From Robertmurraya andreesenii (GTDB taxonomy: Bacteria; Bacillota; Bacilli; Bacillales; Cytobacillaceae): a DNA stretch of 64,000 nucleotides. Position 1 is the stretch's first letter; each line of letters begins with the position of its first letter. Position numbers and translations under genes: made by a program. The notes under the pieces are model-generated. The model searched no databases and was not told the origin of the DNA. It saw nothing but the letters and a program-made list of their open reading frames with translations. Shown here piece by piece: positions 1 to 9,500 of the stretch. The stretch spans positions 226,019-290,018 of the forward strand of contig NZ_JAUSTU010000003.1 in assembly GCF_030813005.1 (NCBI RefSeq), given 5' to 3'.

Positions 1-351
1 GACGAATGAGCGGTTTAGCTTGACAAGAGATGCCAGCTTGTATGATTTCACCAGAAACTGTGTAAATGTATCGGCACTTTCGGGGATTGGATCTCCGTCT
101 TCAACCCAATCTGCTGTCCCCGTTGAGAATACCGCTTGAATTTTACCTTCTGCAGAAGATAGATTGATAACAGTAGCAAATCTGCGGAATATATTTTCCT
201 TTGCCAAAGCAGTGTTAAAGCCTTCTCTGAACTCATCTGGTGCGACATAGGCTCCTGCATTATCAAAACCCTCGCTTAGATTTTGATTGTTTTCTTCTTT
301 TCCTTTCATAACATTCCAAAACGCTCTATTATAAGTTGTTGATGTTGCCAT
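1..351 (-). CDS. Phage major capsid protein, HK97 type (5' part only)
   Basis: The first 117 codons of a minus-strand gene are visible; the rest lies beyond the window edge. The product opens MATSTTYNRAFWNVMKG, followed by AYVAPDEFREGFNTAL and VFSTGTADWVEDGDPIPES, the pattern of the delta-domain/N-arm start of HK97-fold capsids that carry no long scaffold. The ATG at 351-349 follows a strong AGGAGG (361-366). The nearest upstream gene in the same direction is the primase, about 270 bp away; portal, protease and terminase genes, which usually precede a capsid gene, are absent. This implies a rearranged prophage or a capsid-carrying satellite. Family assignment is by motif resemblance. Confidence 0.75.
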   Translation of the reverse strand, partial: MATSTTYNRAFWNVMKGKEENNQNLSEGFDNAGAYVAPDEFREGFNTALAKENIFRRFATVINLSSAEGKIQAVFSTGTADWVEDGDPIPESADTFTQFLVKSYKLASLVKLNRSFV

Positions 352-383
352 AATCCTTTACCTCCTAAATTAAAATGGATTGT

Positions 384-397
384 GGGGTATATACCCC
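384..397. promoter_or_regulatory. 14-bp perfect palindrome in capsid gene leader
   Basis: GGGGTATATACCCC is a perfect palindrome lying 33 bp upstream of the capsid start and just before its ribosome site. A second palindrome, CCCCTAGGGG, sits at 470-479. Either could be an operator for a phage or satellite regulator; no regulator is identified. Confidence 0.35.
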
Positions 398-530
398 GTT
401 TGAAACTGCGTTTTTTTACACGTTGCCCCACGCCCGTTGTCCAGATGAAAAAGTGTGGAGATTTGACCTCCCCTAGGGGCAGGTATTAACACATGGAGTT
501 GTATCCATTGTTTTCACTGGTTTTAAGCTT

Positions 531-618
531 TGTAGCAAGATGTAGCAGGTAAAAACTAAACTCTCTATACGAGAGCGATTTTTTATATAACCTGTTTTTC
601 TTGCTACAAGCTGCTACA
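531..618. repeat. Paired inverted TGTAGCA repeats around a hairpin, possible replication origin
   Basis: TGTAGCA occurs at 531-537 and 541-547 (10-bp period) and its reverse complement at 602-608 and 612-618 (again 10-bp period). The two pairs face each other around the hairpin CTCTCTATACGAGAG (561-575), which is next to T/A-rich DNA. The array begins immediately downstream of the primase-helicase stop codon. Helically phased, symmetric short repeats next to a primase/helicase gene fit an initiator-binding origin, as in P4-like elements; the hairpin could instead be a terminator for the primase transcript. Function is inferred. Confidence 0.45.
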
Positions 619-624
619 CTGTGT

Positions 625-2928
625 TTAAATAAGAAAAAACTCTTCTTCTGTCAGCTTATATCCGATAAGCATTGTGGTCATTCCACCACCAGAACGTGGT
701 CGTTTCCGTTCTACACGGGCGATAGCTGTTAAGGCTTGTTTGAAGTTTCTTGCATTCTCCGAATAACAGCCATTGGCACTGCACCAACGCTGATACCGGG
801 CATACACTTCGGATGTCCGCACCTCACTGTTAGGGCTTTCCTCCAAGGCATCCTCGAAAAATAATGCTATTTTATCGCTGTCACGCTTATAAGCCTCTGT
901 TGCTGTCTTAACGGAATCAGGTAAAGTCAAGCCCTCCTTCTTTAACAACTGGTAGCCTTCAATTAGCCAGTTGAGGATAGCACTCTGATTCTTCGCTTTG
1001 ACGAATTCACGTTTTAAGTTTTTATCCTGCTCGCTTTCATCAAAGTGTCGTTCAAAAGGGATAATCACCACTCTGCCACTGGAAAACAGTGTCATATCCG
1101 TTATAACGGGCAGATAATTGGTGTTGATATAAAGCTTAAACTTAGGTGAAAAGTCAAAAGAGTTTTCGTGTAGAAACCTTGCGTTGATGGTGTCACCACC
1201 CGTCATGCTTTTTACCTGTGCAGCATTTAGGACAAGTCCTCTGCTAGGTTCGGAGATATTCACAAAGCGTACTCCTGCAAGCCGGGCAATATCTTCACTT
1301 GGACTTGAACTGTTATTGTTCTTTTTCAGACTGATAGTCTCTGGCCTTGCGGTACAGCCATAACTGCCTAATACCTTAAGAATGCTCTCACATAGCGTAC
1401 CTTTACCGTTTCGAGTTGTAGCACCATAGAGAACAAACAGGCATTCATACCGAGTGTCTCCGCTGATGCTGTAGCCAAAGGCTTTTTGGAGGAATTTTGC
1501 CTTTTCCTCATCTCCGCTCATAATCTCATGAATAAATCTATCCCATCGCTCGCTTTTGGCTTCTGGATCAAACTTAACACCAGATATCTTTGTGAGTCTG
1601 TCCTCGCTGTTGTGGGGTTGAAAATCCATGGATGTTAAAAACAATGTGCCATTGGAACAGTTGAGCACTTGCGGGTCTTGGTCAAATTCAGCCATTGATA
1701 TGGGATATACGCTCTGCGCATCCTTAAGTACCGTTTCCCTGTATCTTCTTGACTGCCACTTTCGGCAATAGTCAATGTATGCCTTTCTTTGATGTTCATC
1801 CTGAATAGTCAAAGCATAGGTTAGCAGTTGGTTGGCCAATAATTTACACATTTCCATCACTTGGAGATTACCGACATCAGGAATCCAAATACCATTCTCA
1901 TAGCAAAACCACATTTTCCTTTCGGGAACAAAGCGGGCAAAAGATTTATAATAATCAGCAAACAGCCTGCTTGCCCCAATATCCGTCCAAGGGTAGCGAT
2001 CGTTACTCTCAGGCTTAAAGTCAGCAAGGGAACATTCTCCAAAATCTTCTGTAGCTGATGAACGCTTACCACCTGGTTTATATATTTCAGTAGCATTTGC
2101 AATTGCTTTTTCTATGGTTATCATTCCATAAGTACTGCCGGACTGTGATCTATTCCATTTATCTCGCATTAGGCCGCTCTGCCGGAAAAGTCTGTCTATC
2201 TGTCCAATATCTCTGCCACACCAAAATGCCAGCATACCGCAAAGTGCCAAATCAGCTTCACTGGCAGAAGCATAACCAGATGTATCTCCCTGCCATAATG
2301 CTTTGAACCTTTCTCCGTTTGCCGATTTTAAAGCCTTCTCAATAACAGACTTGTCAGACAGATAGGATTGGCTTTCTCTATCCAGAATTTGCTTCACAGG
2401 GGTAGGACGTAGCATATACTTGTCTAGTATCATCTGAAGCTCATTCGATTTCTCCGCTATATCACCATCTGCAAACATATTTCCCGTTACGGTAACAAAG
2501 CGATTAATAGCTCCAGCCACATAGACCTCAACTCCCAGCTTTCTGTTGTTGATATAATATTTTGTTTTGTCAAAGTTAAAGCCTGTGGCCTTAAAGAAAA
2601 TATGAAGCCCTTTTCCAGATGGACTGTGTTCCATATAGCAACCCCTAAAAGCCTCTACTACACTTTGGGAAATAGGCTTAAGCCTACCGCTGCTATCAAA
2701 GCAATCATCTAAGTCGATAACACAGATGTCATTACCCACCAAAAATCCGATACCGTCATATTTACTTATAGCAGCTATCGCCGAACTAAAATCTTTAAAT
2801 GTATCACGTTTATTTGGTTTTGCCCTTTTTCCTGTTACTGGATTATAGGGAACTTTGGTTTTTCTGCCACTTCGCTCTTCATATTTCCAACAGCAAAACT
2901 GTGGCTTAATTTTGAGTATCTGTGGCAA
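625..2928 (-). CDS. Phage/plasmid primase with AEP-like N-terminus and D5/SF3 helicase
   Basis: A protein of 767 aa or slightly more that would make primers and unwind DNA at the element's origin. The N-terminal primase-polymerase-like part shows the acidic motif VIDLDD (about 70-75) and GKGLHIFF with its His near 109. The C-terminal part is a D5-type SF3 helicase: Walker A GATTRNGKGT near 500, then RFVNISEP and KLYINTNYLP. The start is unclear. The TTG at 2928 has no ribosome site, whereas an in-frame CTG at 2949-2947 lies 8 nt after a perfect AAGGAGG (2958-2964) and adds KPQYDN, which looks like the true N-terminus. Either the start is CTG or an ATG was mutated. Neighbours are capsid and a candidate origin. 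Confidence 0.8.
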   Translation of the reverse strand: MPQILKIKPQFCCWKYEERSGRKTKVPYNPVTGKRAKPNKRDTFKDFSSAIAAISKYDGIGFLVGNDICVIDLDDCFDSSGRLKPISQSVVEAFRGCYMEHSPSGKGLHIFFKATGFNFDKTKYYINNRKLGVEVYVAGAINRFVTVTGNMFADGDIAEKSNELQMILDKYMLRPTPVKQILDRESQSYLSDKSVIEKALKSANGERFKALWQGDTSGYASASEADLALCGMLAFWCGRDIGQIDRLFRQSGLMRDKWNRSQSGSTYGMITIEKAIANATEIYKPGGKRSSATEDFGECSLADFKPESNDRYPWTDIGASRLFADYYKSFARFVPERKMWFCYENGIWIPDVGNLQVMEMCKLLANQLLTYALTIQDEHQRKAYIDYCRKWQSRRYRETVLKDAQSVYPISMAEFDQDPQVLNCSNGTLFLTSMDFQPHNSEDRLTKISGVKFDPEAKSERWDRFIHEIMSGDEEKAKFLQKAFGYSISGDTRYECLFVLYGATTRNGKGTLCESILKVLGSYGCTARPETISLKKNNNSSSPSEDIARLAGVRFVNISEPSRGLVLNAAQVKSMTGGDTINARFLHENSFDFSPKFKLYINTNYLPVITDMTLFSSGRVVIIPFERHFDESEQDKNLKREFVKAKNQSAILNWLIEGYQLLKKEGLTLPDSVKTATEAYKRDSDKIALFFEDALEESPNSEVRTSEVYARYQRWCSANGCYSENARNFKQALTAIARVERKRPRSGGGMTTMLIGYKLTEEEFFLI

Positions 2929-2949
2929 GTTATCATATTGTGGTTTCAG

Positions 2950-3516
2950 TTATTTCACCTCCTTGCCTGTTATATATGACCCGAAACGCTACTGTTCCAG
3001 AGGGTTTGCCTTGTTGGACACAACCTCGTTATCTTTCAAGGAATGCGCTCGGAATTATCGTCATGGCATATTCACCTTGAAGTATCTCTTGCATTTCGGG
3101 GTATTCAGTTGTCAAGGAGCAGTGAGAGAAAAACTCTGCTTTTATTGGTGGATTGTTTTCCTCTCACCTTATAGCCTTGGTAGAGCACATTAGTTGAGGA
3201 TTTTAGAAAAATAATTTTCTTCCTCATTCATAAGCGAAGAATTCTATTGATTCGAACCCCTTAAAATAAAAAAACAGCCTGTCTATTTGCCAGAAAAGAC
3301 GGCTGTAATGCATATGCTTTTGCTCAAATTTGAGCGGAAGTGATATTTAGTTTAAGAAAGATTAATGTTATAACTTTGCCTTTGGTTTTACATATAGACT
3401 TACAGACTTTTTTGTCTAAAAGTATTTATTTGAATAAAAGAGAAAAATGAAAGGCATACACAACTATCATTATCTTTGTTAACATTGTAAAATTACTTCA
3501 CAAACACAGAATAATC
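2950..3516. other. Intergenic region between phage part and restriction cassette
   Basis: This stretch holds the primase ribosome site (2958-2964) and a minus-strand terminator (3274-3306). On the minus strand a 21-codon reading frame, from about 3096 to 3034, is open but has no recognised relatives. No other gene is supported. Confidence 0.5.
3274..3306 (-). terminator. Rho-independent terminator
   Basis: ACAGCC-GTCTT pairs with AGAC-GGCTGT around an 11-nt loop; on the minus strand the stem is followed by TTTTTTTATTTT. No minus-strand gene ends just upstream, so it may insulate the phage genes or be left from a lost gene. Confidence 0.65.
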
Positions 3517-3546
3517 ATGTTGTTTTTGAAGGAAATGTGCTATAAT
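3517..3546 (+). promoter_or_regulatory. Probable sigma-A promoter of the hsd operon
   Basis: TATAAT at 3541-3546 is preceded by TGC, giving an extended -10 box. A weak TGTTGT or TTGTTT lies about 15-17 bp upstream. It is about 30 bp before the Xre gene start and is the only obvious promoter for the five-gene defence cassette. Confidence 0.6.
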
Positions 3547-3576
3547 GGAAAAAACATATATAAAGAGGTGACCAAG

Positions 3577-3798
3577 ATGACCGTTAGCTATAAAAAGCTT
3601 TGGAAATTGTTGATAGACCGCGATATGAAGAAGAAAGATTTGCAAGCTGCTGCGGGAATAAGTCCATCGTCAATTTCAAAGCTTTCTAAAAACGAATATG
3701 TCAGTATGGATGTTCTTGTAAAGGTTTGTACGGCACTTGGCGTTGATTTTAAAGATATCATGGAATTAGTGCCTAATATGGTTGAAGAAAGGAAGTAG
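3577..3798 (+). CDS. Small Xre-family regulator of the restriction operon
   Basis: A 73-aa one-domain helix-turn-helix protein: DLQAAAGISPSSISKLSKN is the recognition helix-turn-helix, followed by VLVKVCTALGVDFKDIM. It resembles the short YozG/C-protein type regulators. The start is the ATG at 3577, preceded by GAGGTG at the right distance; a longer frame open from 3517 has no ribosome site and would overlap the -10 box. It ends 4 nt before hsdM and is the first gene of the operon, so it probably sets the timing or level of the methylase and nuclease and likely regulates its own promoter. Target site not identified. Confidence 0.8.
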   Translation: MTVSYKKLWKLLIDRDMKKKDLQAAAGISPSSISKLSKNEYVSMDVLVKVCTALGVDFKDIMELVPNMVEERK

Positions 3799-3802
3799 AG
3801 TT

Positions 3803-5371
3803 ATGGAAAACAACAGAAAAGAACAGGAACGGGCGGAATTACACCGCACGATATGGAATATGGCAAATGATCTAAGAGGCAGTGTAGATGGATGGGACTT
3901 TAAGCAATATGTTCTAGGAATGCTGTTTTACCGCTACATATCTGAAAATATTACTGCCTATATTAACGCCGGAGAATGGGAAGCTGGCAATACGGAATTT
4001 GATTATGCTAAGTTATCCGACGAAGAAGCAGAACAGGCACGAGAGGATTTAGTTAAGACAAAGGGCTTCTTTATTTTACCCAGCGAACTTTTTGAAAATG
4101 TCCGAGCTCGTGCAAAGGACGATGAAAACTTAAATGAAACACTGGAACAGGTTTTCAGTAATATAGAGGCATCTGCCCAAGGAACAGAGAGTGAAGATAA
4201 TTTCAAAGGTCTGTTTGACGATATTGATGTTAACAGCAATAAGCTAGGTAACACTGTAGTAAAGCGTAATGAAAAGCTGGTTAAGCTAATGAATTCTGTT
4301 GGAGAAATGAAGCTGGGAGATTACAAAGACAATACCATAGATGCATTCGGTGATGCTTATGAGTTTTTAATGGGTATGTATGCATCCAATGCAGGAAAAA
4401 GTGGTGGTGAATACTATACGCCGCAGGAGGTTTCTGAACTCCTTACCCACTTAACATTAGTAGGAAAAACTGAAGTCAACAAGGTATATGACCCCGCCTG
4501 CGGTTCTGGCTCTCTACTGCTAAAGTTTGCAAAAATCTTAGGAAAAGAAAATGTACGTCAAGGTTTCTTCGGTCAAGAAATCAACATTACAACCTACAAC
4601 CTGTGCAGAATTAATATGTTCCTGCACGATATTGATTATGACAAATTTGATATTGCCCTTGGGGACACACTAACAGATCCGCAACATTGGGATGATGAGC
4701 CTTTTGAAGCCATTGTATCAAATCCACCTTACTCTATTAAATGGAAGGGCGACAATGATCCTATTTTGATTAACGATCCCCGTTTTTCTCCAGCGGGAGT
4801 ATTGGCTCCTAAGTCTAAGGCAGACCTTGCTTTTATTATGCATAGTCTCTCTTGGCTTGCAACAAACGGAACAGCGGCTATCGTTTGTTTCCCCGGTGTA
4901 ATGTACCGAGGAGGCGCTGAAAAGAAAATCAGGCAGTACCTGATTGATAATAACTATATCGACTGTATCATTCAGTTACCGGATAACTTGTTTTATGGTA
5001 CCAGCATTGCTACCTGCATTATGGTGCTGAAGAAGTCTAAATCAGAAAATAGCACCTTATTTATCGATGCATCAAAGGAATTTGTCAAGGTTACGAATAA
5101 CTACAAGCTTACACAAGAAAATATTGAGACCATTCTTAACGCATTCAAAGATAGAAAAGATATAGAGCATTTTGCTAGGCTTGTGCCAAACAGTGAAATA
5201 GCTGAACAAGATTATAACCTGTCTGTTTCTACCTATGTTGAACAGGAGGATACCAGAGAAAAGATTGATATTGTTGCCCTCAATGCTGAGATAGAAAAAA
5301 TTGTGGCGAGAGAGCAGATTTTGCGGGAAGAAATAGATAAGATTATTGCAGAAATTGAGGTGGGCAAATGA
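3803..5371 (+). CDS. hsdM: Type I restriction-modification methyltransferase subunit HsdM
   Basis: A 522-aa N6-adenine DNA methyltransferase that forms the modification core with HsdS. Visible in order: an N-terminal helical HsdM_N domain (AELHRTIWNMANDLRG...), SGGEYYTPQEVSELL near 200, the AdoMet motif YDPACGSGSLLL near 228-239, and catalytic motif IV NPPY near 307. A coiled helix at the C-terminus contacts HsdS. The ATG at 3803 follows AAGGAAG; an upstream in-frame ATG at 3782 lies inside the Xre gene and lacks a ribosome site. It ends in a 4-nt ATGA overlap with hsdS, which implies translational coupling. Length and motifs look intact. Confidence 0.95.
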   Translation: MENNRKEQERAELHRTIWNMANDLRGSVDGWDFKQYVLGMLFYRYISENITAYINAGEWEAGNTEFDYAKLSDEEAEQAREDLVKTKGFFILPSELFENVRARAKDDENLNETLEQVFSNIEASAQGTESEDNFKGLFDDIDVNSNKLGNTVVKRNEKLVKLMNSVGEMKLGDYKDNTIDAFGDAYEFLMGMYASNAGKSGGEYYTPQEVSELLTHLTLVGKTEVNKVYDPACGSGSLLLKFAKILGKENVRQGFFGQEINITTYNLCRINMFLHDIDYDKFDIALGDTLTDPQHWDDEPFEAIVSNPPYSIKWKGDNDPILINDPRFSPAGVLAPKSKADLAFIMHSLSWLATNGTAAIVCFPGVMYRGGAEKKIRQYLIDNNYIDCIIQLPDNLFYGTSIATCIMVLKKSKSENSTLFIDASKEFVKVTNNYKLTQENIETILNAFKDRKDIEHFARLVPNSEIAEQDYNLSVSTYVEQEDTREKIDIVALNAEIEKIVAREQILREEIDKIIAEIEVGK

Positions 5372-6564
5372 GTAAGTTAGATGAATTGATTGCTGAACTT
5401 TGTCCAGATGGAGTGGAGTTTGTAACAGTGGAAGAAATTTGTGATATTACACGTGGGAGAGTAATGTCCAAAAATTATCTAAGAGAAAATACTGGTGTTT
5501 ATCCCGTTTATTCATCACAAACAGCAAATAACGGTGTTTTTGGCTACATAAATACTTTTGACTATGACTGCGAATCCGTAACATGGACAACAGATGGAGC
5601 AAACGCTGGTTCTGTTTTTTATCATATTAACGAAAAATTTAGTATAACAAATGTTTGTGGATTATTAAGGGTTAAAAATAATGAACTGGTAAGTACTAAG
5701 TTTCTATTTTATGTTTTGCAAGTATATGCAAAAAAATATGTTAATGATGGTATGGGTAACCCAAAATTGATGAGCAACGTCATGGCAAGGATTTCCGTTC
5801 CCCTTCCCCCTCTAGCTGTTCAGCAGGAAATTGTCCGTATTCTGGACAATTTCACAGAGCTTACAGCAGAGCTTACAGCAGAGCTTACAGCAGAGCTTAC
5901 AGCAAGGAGAAAGCAGTATGAGTATTATAGGGATCTACTATTGACTGATCTTAACGAAGATACTGTTAAATGGATTTCGCTTAAAGAATGCACCCTACCA
6001 ACATCAAATATAAAATGGTCTTTGGAAGATGAATCAACAACTTACAAATATATTGATTTAACGTCAGTTGATAGAGAACTACATTATATTACTGAAACAC
6101 AGGAAATCAATAAAAACAATGCACCAAGTAGGGCACAACAAATCGTAAAGGCAGGCGATATTTTGTTCGCTACTACAAGACCTTTATTAAAAAGATATTG
6201 TTTAATTGATAGTGAGTATGATGGACAAATATGTAGCACTGGATTTTGTGTTTTAAGGGCAAATACAGATATTGTTCTACAAAAATGGGTTTTATATCAC
6301 ATTGCATCTTCTTCTTTTTATTATCATGTTGAAAAGTATCAACAAGGTGCAAGTTATCCAGCAATATCCGACACAAATGTTAAGGATTATCGGATTCCTG
6401 TCCCTCCCATTGAGGAACAAGAGCGCATCGTAGCTATCCTCGATCGCTTTGACGCTCTCTGCAACGACTTAACCAGCGGCATTCCGGCCGAAATCGAAGC
6501 ACGGCAAAAGCAATATGAATATTACAGAGATAAACTGTTATCTTTCAAGGAGGTGACGGCATGA
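5368..6564 (+). CDS. hsdS: Type I restriction specificity subunit HsdS
   Basis: A 398-aa DNA-recognition subunit with two target-recognition domains (about 10-150 and 200-350), each followed by a conserved helix: LDNF...RRKQYEYYRDLLL in the centre and LDRFDALCNDL...RQKQYEYYRDKLL at the end. The near-identical helices give the circular symmetry of the family, predicting a bipartite target. The central helix contains a run of TAEL units encoded by perfect 12-bp repeats, the same spacer repeat that alters the target spacing in the EcoR124 family. ATGA overlaps join it to hsdM and hsdR. The recognised bases cannot be predicted. Confidence 0.95.
   Translation: MSKLDELIAELCPDGVEFVTVEEICDITRGRVMSKNYLRENTGVYPVYSSQTANNGVFGYINTFDYDCESVTWTTDGANAGSVFYHINEKFSITNVCGLLRVKNNELVSTKFLFYVLQVYAKKYVNDGMGNPKLMSNVMARISVPLPPLAVQQEIVRILDNFTELTAELTAELTAELTARRKQYEYYRDLLLTDLNEDTVKWISLKECTLPTSNIKWSLEDESTTYKYIDLTSVDRELHYITETQEINKNNAPSRAQQIVKAGDILFATTRPLLKRYCLIDSEYDGQICSTGFCVLRANTDIVLQKWVLYHIASSSFYYHVEKYQQGASYPAISDTNVKDYRIPVPPIEEQERIVAILDRFDALCNDLTSGIPAEIEARQKQYEYYRDKLLSFKEVTA
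5857..5904 (+). repeat. Four perfect 12-bp tandem repeats in hsdS (TAEL spacer)
   Basis: GAGCTTACAGCA is repeated four times without a mismatch and stays in frame, giving ELTA units within the central helix. A change of one copy moves the two recognition domains by four residues without breaking the frame, which in EcoR124-type enzymes changes the gap in the recognised sequence. Perfect identity suggests recent or ongoing slippage. Confidence 0.95.
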
Positions 6565-9500
6565 GCATTTACAACATCGTTGCCAGTACTGATGAAGCAA
6601 CGGTTGTTGCTGAATATGCAGCTGAATATAATGTCCGTCCTGAAAAGTATCAGAGCGAGGCAGAACTTGAGCGGGAGTTTATCAGGCAACTAACTTCACA
6701 AGGATATGAATATATTTCAGTACACAATGAAGCTTCATTGATAGAAAATCTCCGAAAGCAACTTGAACTGCTTAATGACTTCACTTTTACTGACAGTGAA
6801 TGGGATAGATTTTTCACAGAATGTATTGCCAATACAAATGAGGGTATTGTTGAAAAAACCAGAAAGATTCAAGATGACCATATCCAGATTCTAAAACGTG
6901 AAGATGGAACAACAAAGAACATATACCTTTTGGATAAAAAGAATATCCATAACAATCGCCTGCAGGTTATTAATCAATACGAAGAAGCTGGTGGAAAGCA
7001 CGAAAGCCGATATGATGTGACTATACTTGTCAATGGACTTCCACTAGTTCATGTGGAGTTAAAGCGTCGCGGTGTTGCTATCCGTGAAGCCTTCAACCAG
7101 ATAAAAAGATACCAGCGTGACAGCTTTTGGGCGGCTTCTGGTTTATTTGAGTATGTACAAATATTCGTAATCTCCAATGGCACCCATACAAAGTATTATA
7201 GTAACACCACAAGAAATGCTCATATCAAGGAGCAAAGCAGCAGTGAACGTCGAAGAAGCAAAAAAACAAGCAACAGCTTTGAGTTTACCAGCTTTTGGGC
7301 AGATGCAAATAACAAAATTATTCCTGACCTTGTGGACTTTACTAAAACATTTTTTGCCAAGCATACCCTCTTAAATATACTAACAAAATATTGTATTTTT
7401 ACATCTGAAGATCTGCTACTTGTAATGCGTCCTTATCAAATAGCTGCTGCAGAACGTATATTATCACGTATTGTAGTATCAACCAACTACAAGAAGATGG
7501 GCACAACTGCAGCTGGAGGATATATTTGGCATACAACAGGCTCTGGTAAGACATTGACCAGTTTTAAGACAGCCCAATTAGCTTCTGCCTTGCCTTACAT
7601 AGACAAGGTATTGTTTGTTGTTGACCGTAAAGACCTAGACTATCAGACCATGAAGGAATATGATCGTTTTGAAAAAGGGGCAGCTAACGGTAATACGTCC
7701 ACAAGAGTTCTTCAAAGACAATTGGAGGACAGGGATGAAAAAGGAAATCCTCATGAATACAAAATCATTGTAACCACTATTCAGAAGTTGGATATATTCA
7801 TCCGTAAAAACAAACAGCATGATATTTACAAGAAACATGTGGTACTGATTTTTGATGAGTGCCACCGTTCCCAATTTGGTGAAATGCATCAAGCTATTAC
7901 GAAGAGCTTTAAGAACTATCATATCTTCGGCTTTACGGGAACCCCAATTTTTGCTGCCAATGCTAGTTCAGGAGGTAACCCATTGCTCCGTACAACCGAG
8001 CAGGCCTTTGGAGAAAAGCTACATACTTATACCATTGTAGATGCCATCAATGATGGGAATGTTCTGCCTTTTAGAATAGATTTTATCAATACCATTAAGA
8101 TGCCTGATTACGTTAATGATAAAAAAGTCTATAGCATAGATAGAGAAAAAGCCTTAGCAGATCCACAGCGAATCAGTGAAATTGTTTCTTACGTTCTTGA
8201 ACACTTTGATCAGAAGACGAAGCGCAATAGTTATTACACATTCTCTGCGAAATGGGAAGAAGCAGATAAGCACAACCCTAAAAAGATGATTGAAAAGCGT
8301 GAAACAAGGCGAGTTGCCGGTTTCAACTCCATATTTGCTGCTGCATCCATCCCAATGGCAATCAGATACTATAATGAGTTTAAGAAGCAGATAGCGGAAA
8401 AGAACCGTAACCTTACCATTGCAACTATTTTCAGTTTTAGTGCAAATGAGGAGGAGCCAGATGGACTGTTGCCTGAAGAGGATTTTAATATGGAAAACCT
8501 TGACCAGAGCTCCAGAGATTTTCTTGAGGCAGCTATCCGAGATTACAATTCCACATTTAGTACGAATTACGATACTTCCTCGGATAAGTTCCAGAATTAT
8601 TATAAAGACCTTTCTCTTCGTGTAAAGAATAGGGAGATTGATATATTGATTGTTGTTAATATGTTCCTGACAGGCTTTGATGCAACAACCCTGAATACGC
8701 TATGGGTAGACAAAAATCTGCGACAGCATGGACTGATTCAGGCTTTTTCAAGGACTAACCGCATCCTAAACAGCGTTAAGACTTATGGTAATATCGTTTG
8801 CTTTAGAGATTTGAAAGAAGAAACAGACAAAGCTATTGCACTATTCGGCAATAAGGATGCTGGCGGTATTGTACTGTTAAAAACATACGAAGAATACTAT
8901 AACGGCTATGATGATAAAGGTGAGTATAAGCCGGGCTATGCAGAACTGATTGCAACTCTTACAACACAGTATCCCCTTGGCCAACCTATTATCGGAGAAG
9001 AAGCAGAAAAAGACTTTATCCGGTTATATGGAGCAATACTTCGACTCAGAAATATTCTTACTTCCTTCGATGACTTCGAAGGAAACGAGATTTTATCTGA
9101 AAGGGATTTTCAGGACTATCAGAGCATTTATATTGACCTGTATCAGGAATATAGAAAAGGTGCTGATGGTGACAAAGAAACTATCAATGATGACATAGTT
9201 TTTGAGATTGAACTGGTCAAACAGATAGAGGTAAATATTGACTACATCCTTATGCTTGTAGCTAAATATCAACAATCCAACTGTAAGGATAAAACCATTC
9301 TTACGACCATTGATAAGGCTATCAATTCGAGTATTGAACTTCGAAGTAAGAAAGAACTTATCGAGCGTTTTATTGAGCAAGTCAATGTATCGACCAAAGT
9401 GGATGAGGATTGGCGTAAATTCCTCGACGAGCGTAAGGAAGCGGATATTTCAGCAATTATAGAAGAAGAGAAATTAAAGCCTGAAGAAACCCGCCGATTC

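Noticed and set aside
48..266. Minus-strand frame of 72 codons at the left edge
   Set aside because: It lies in another frame within the capsid gene, whose own frame has a start, ribosome site and family motifs.
2855..3193. Plus-strand open frame of 112 codons overlapping the primase start
   Set aside because: It runs antisense through primase codons and its leader, is rich in Cys/Phe/Ser without any motif, and has no ribosome site.
5857..5904. CRISPR-like array
   Set aside because: The repeats are contiguous, in frame and 12 bp long without spacers; they belong to the hsdS helix. No CRISPR array was seen in the window.
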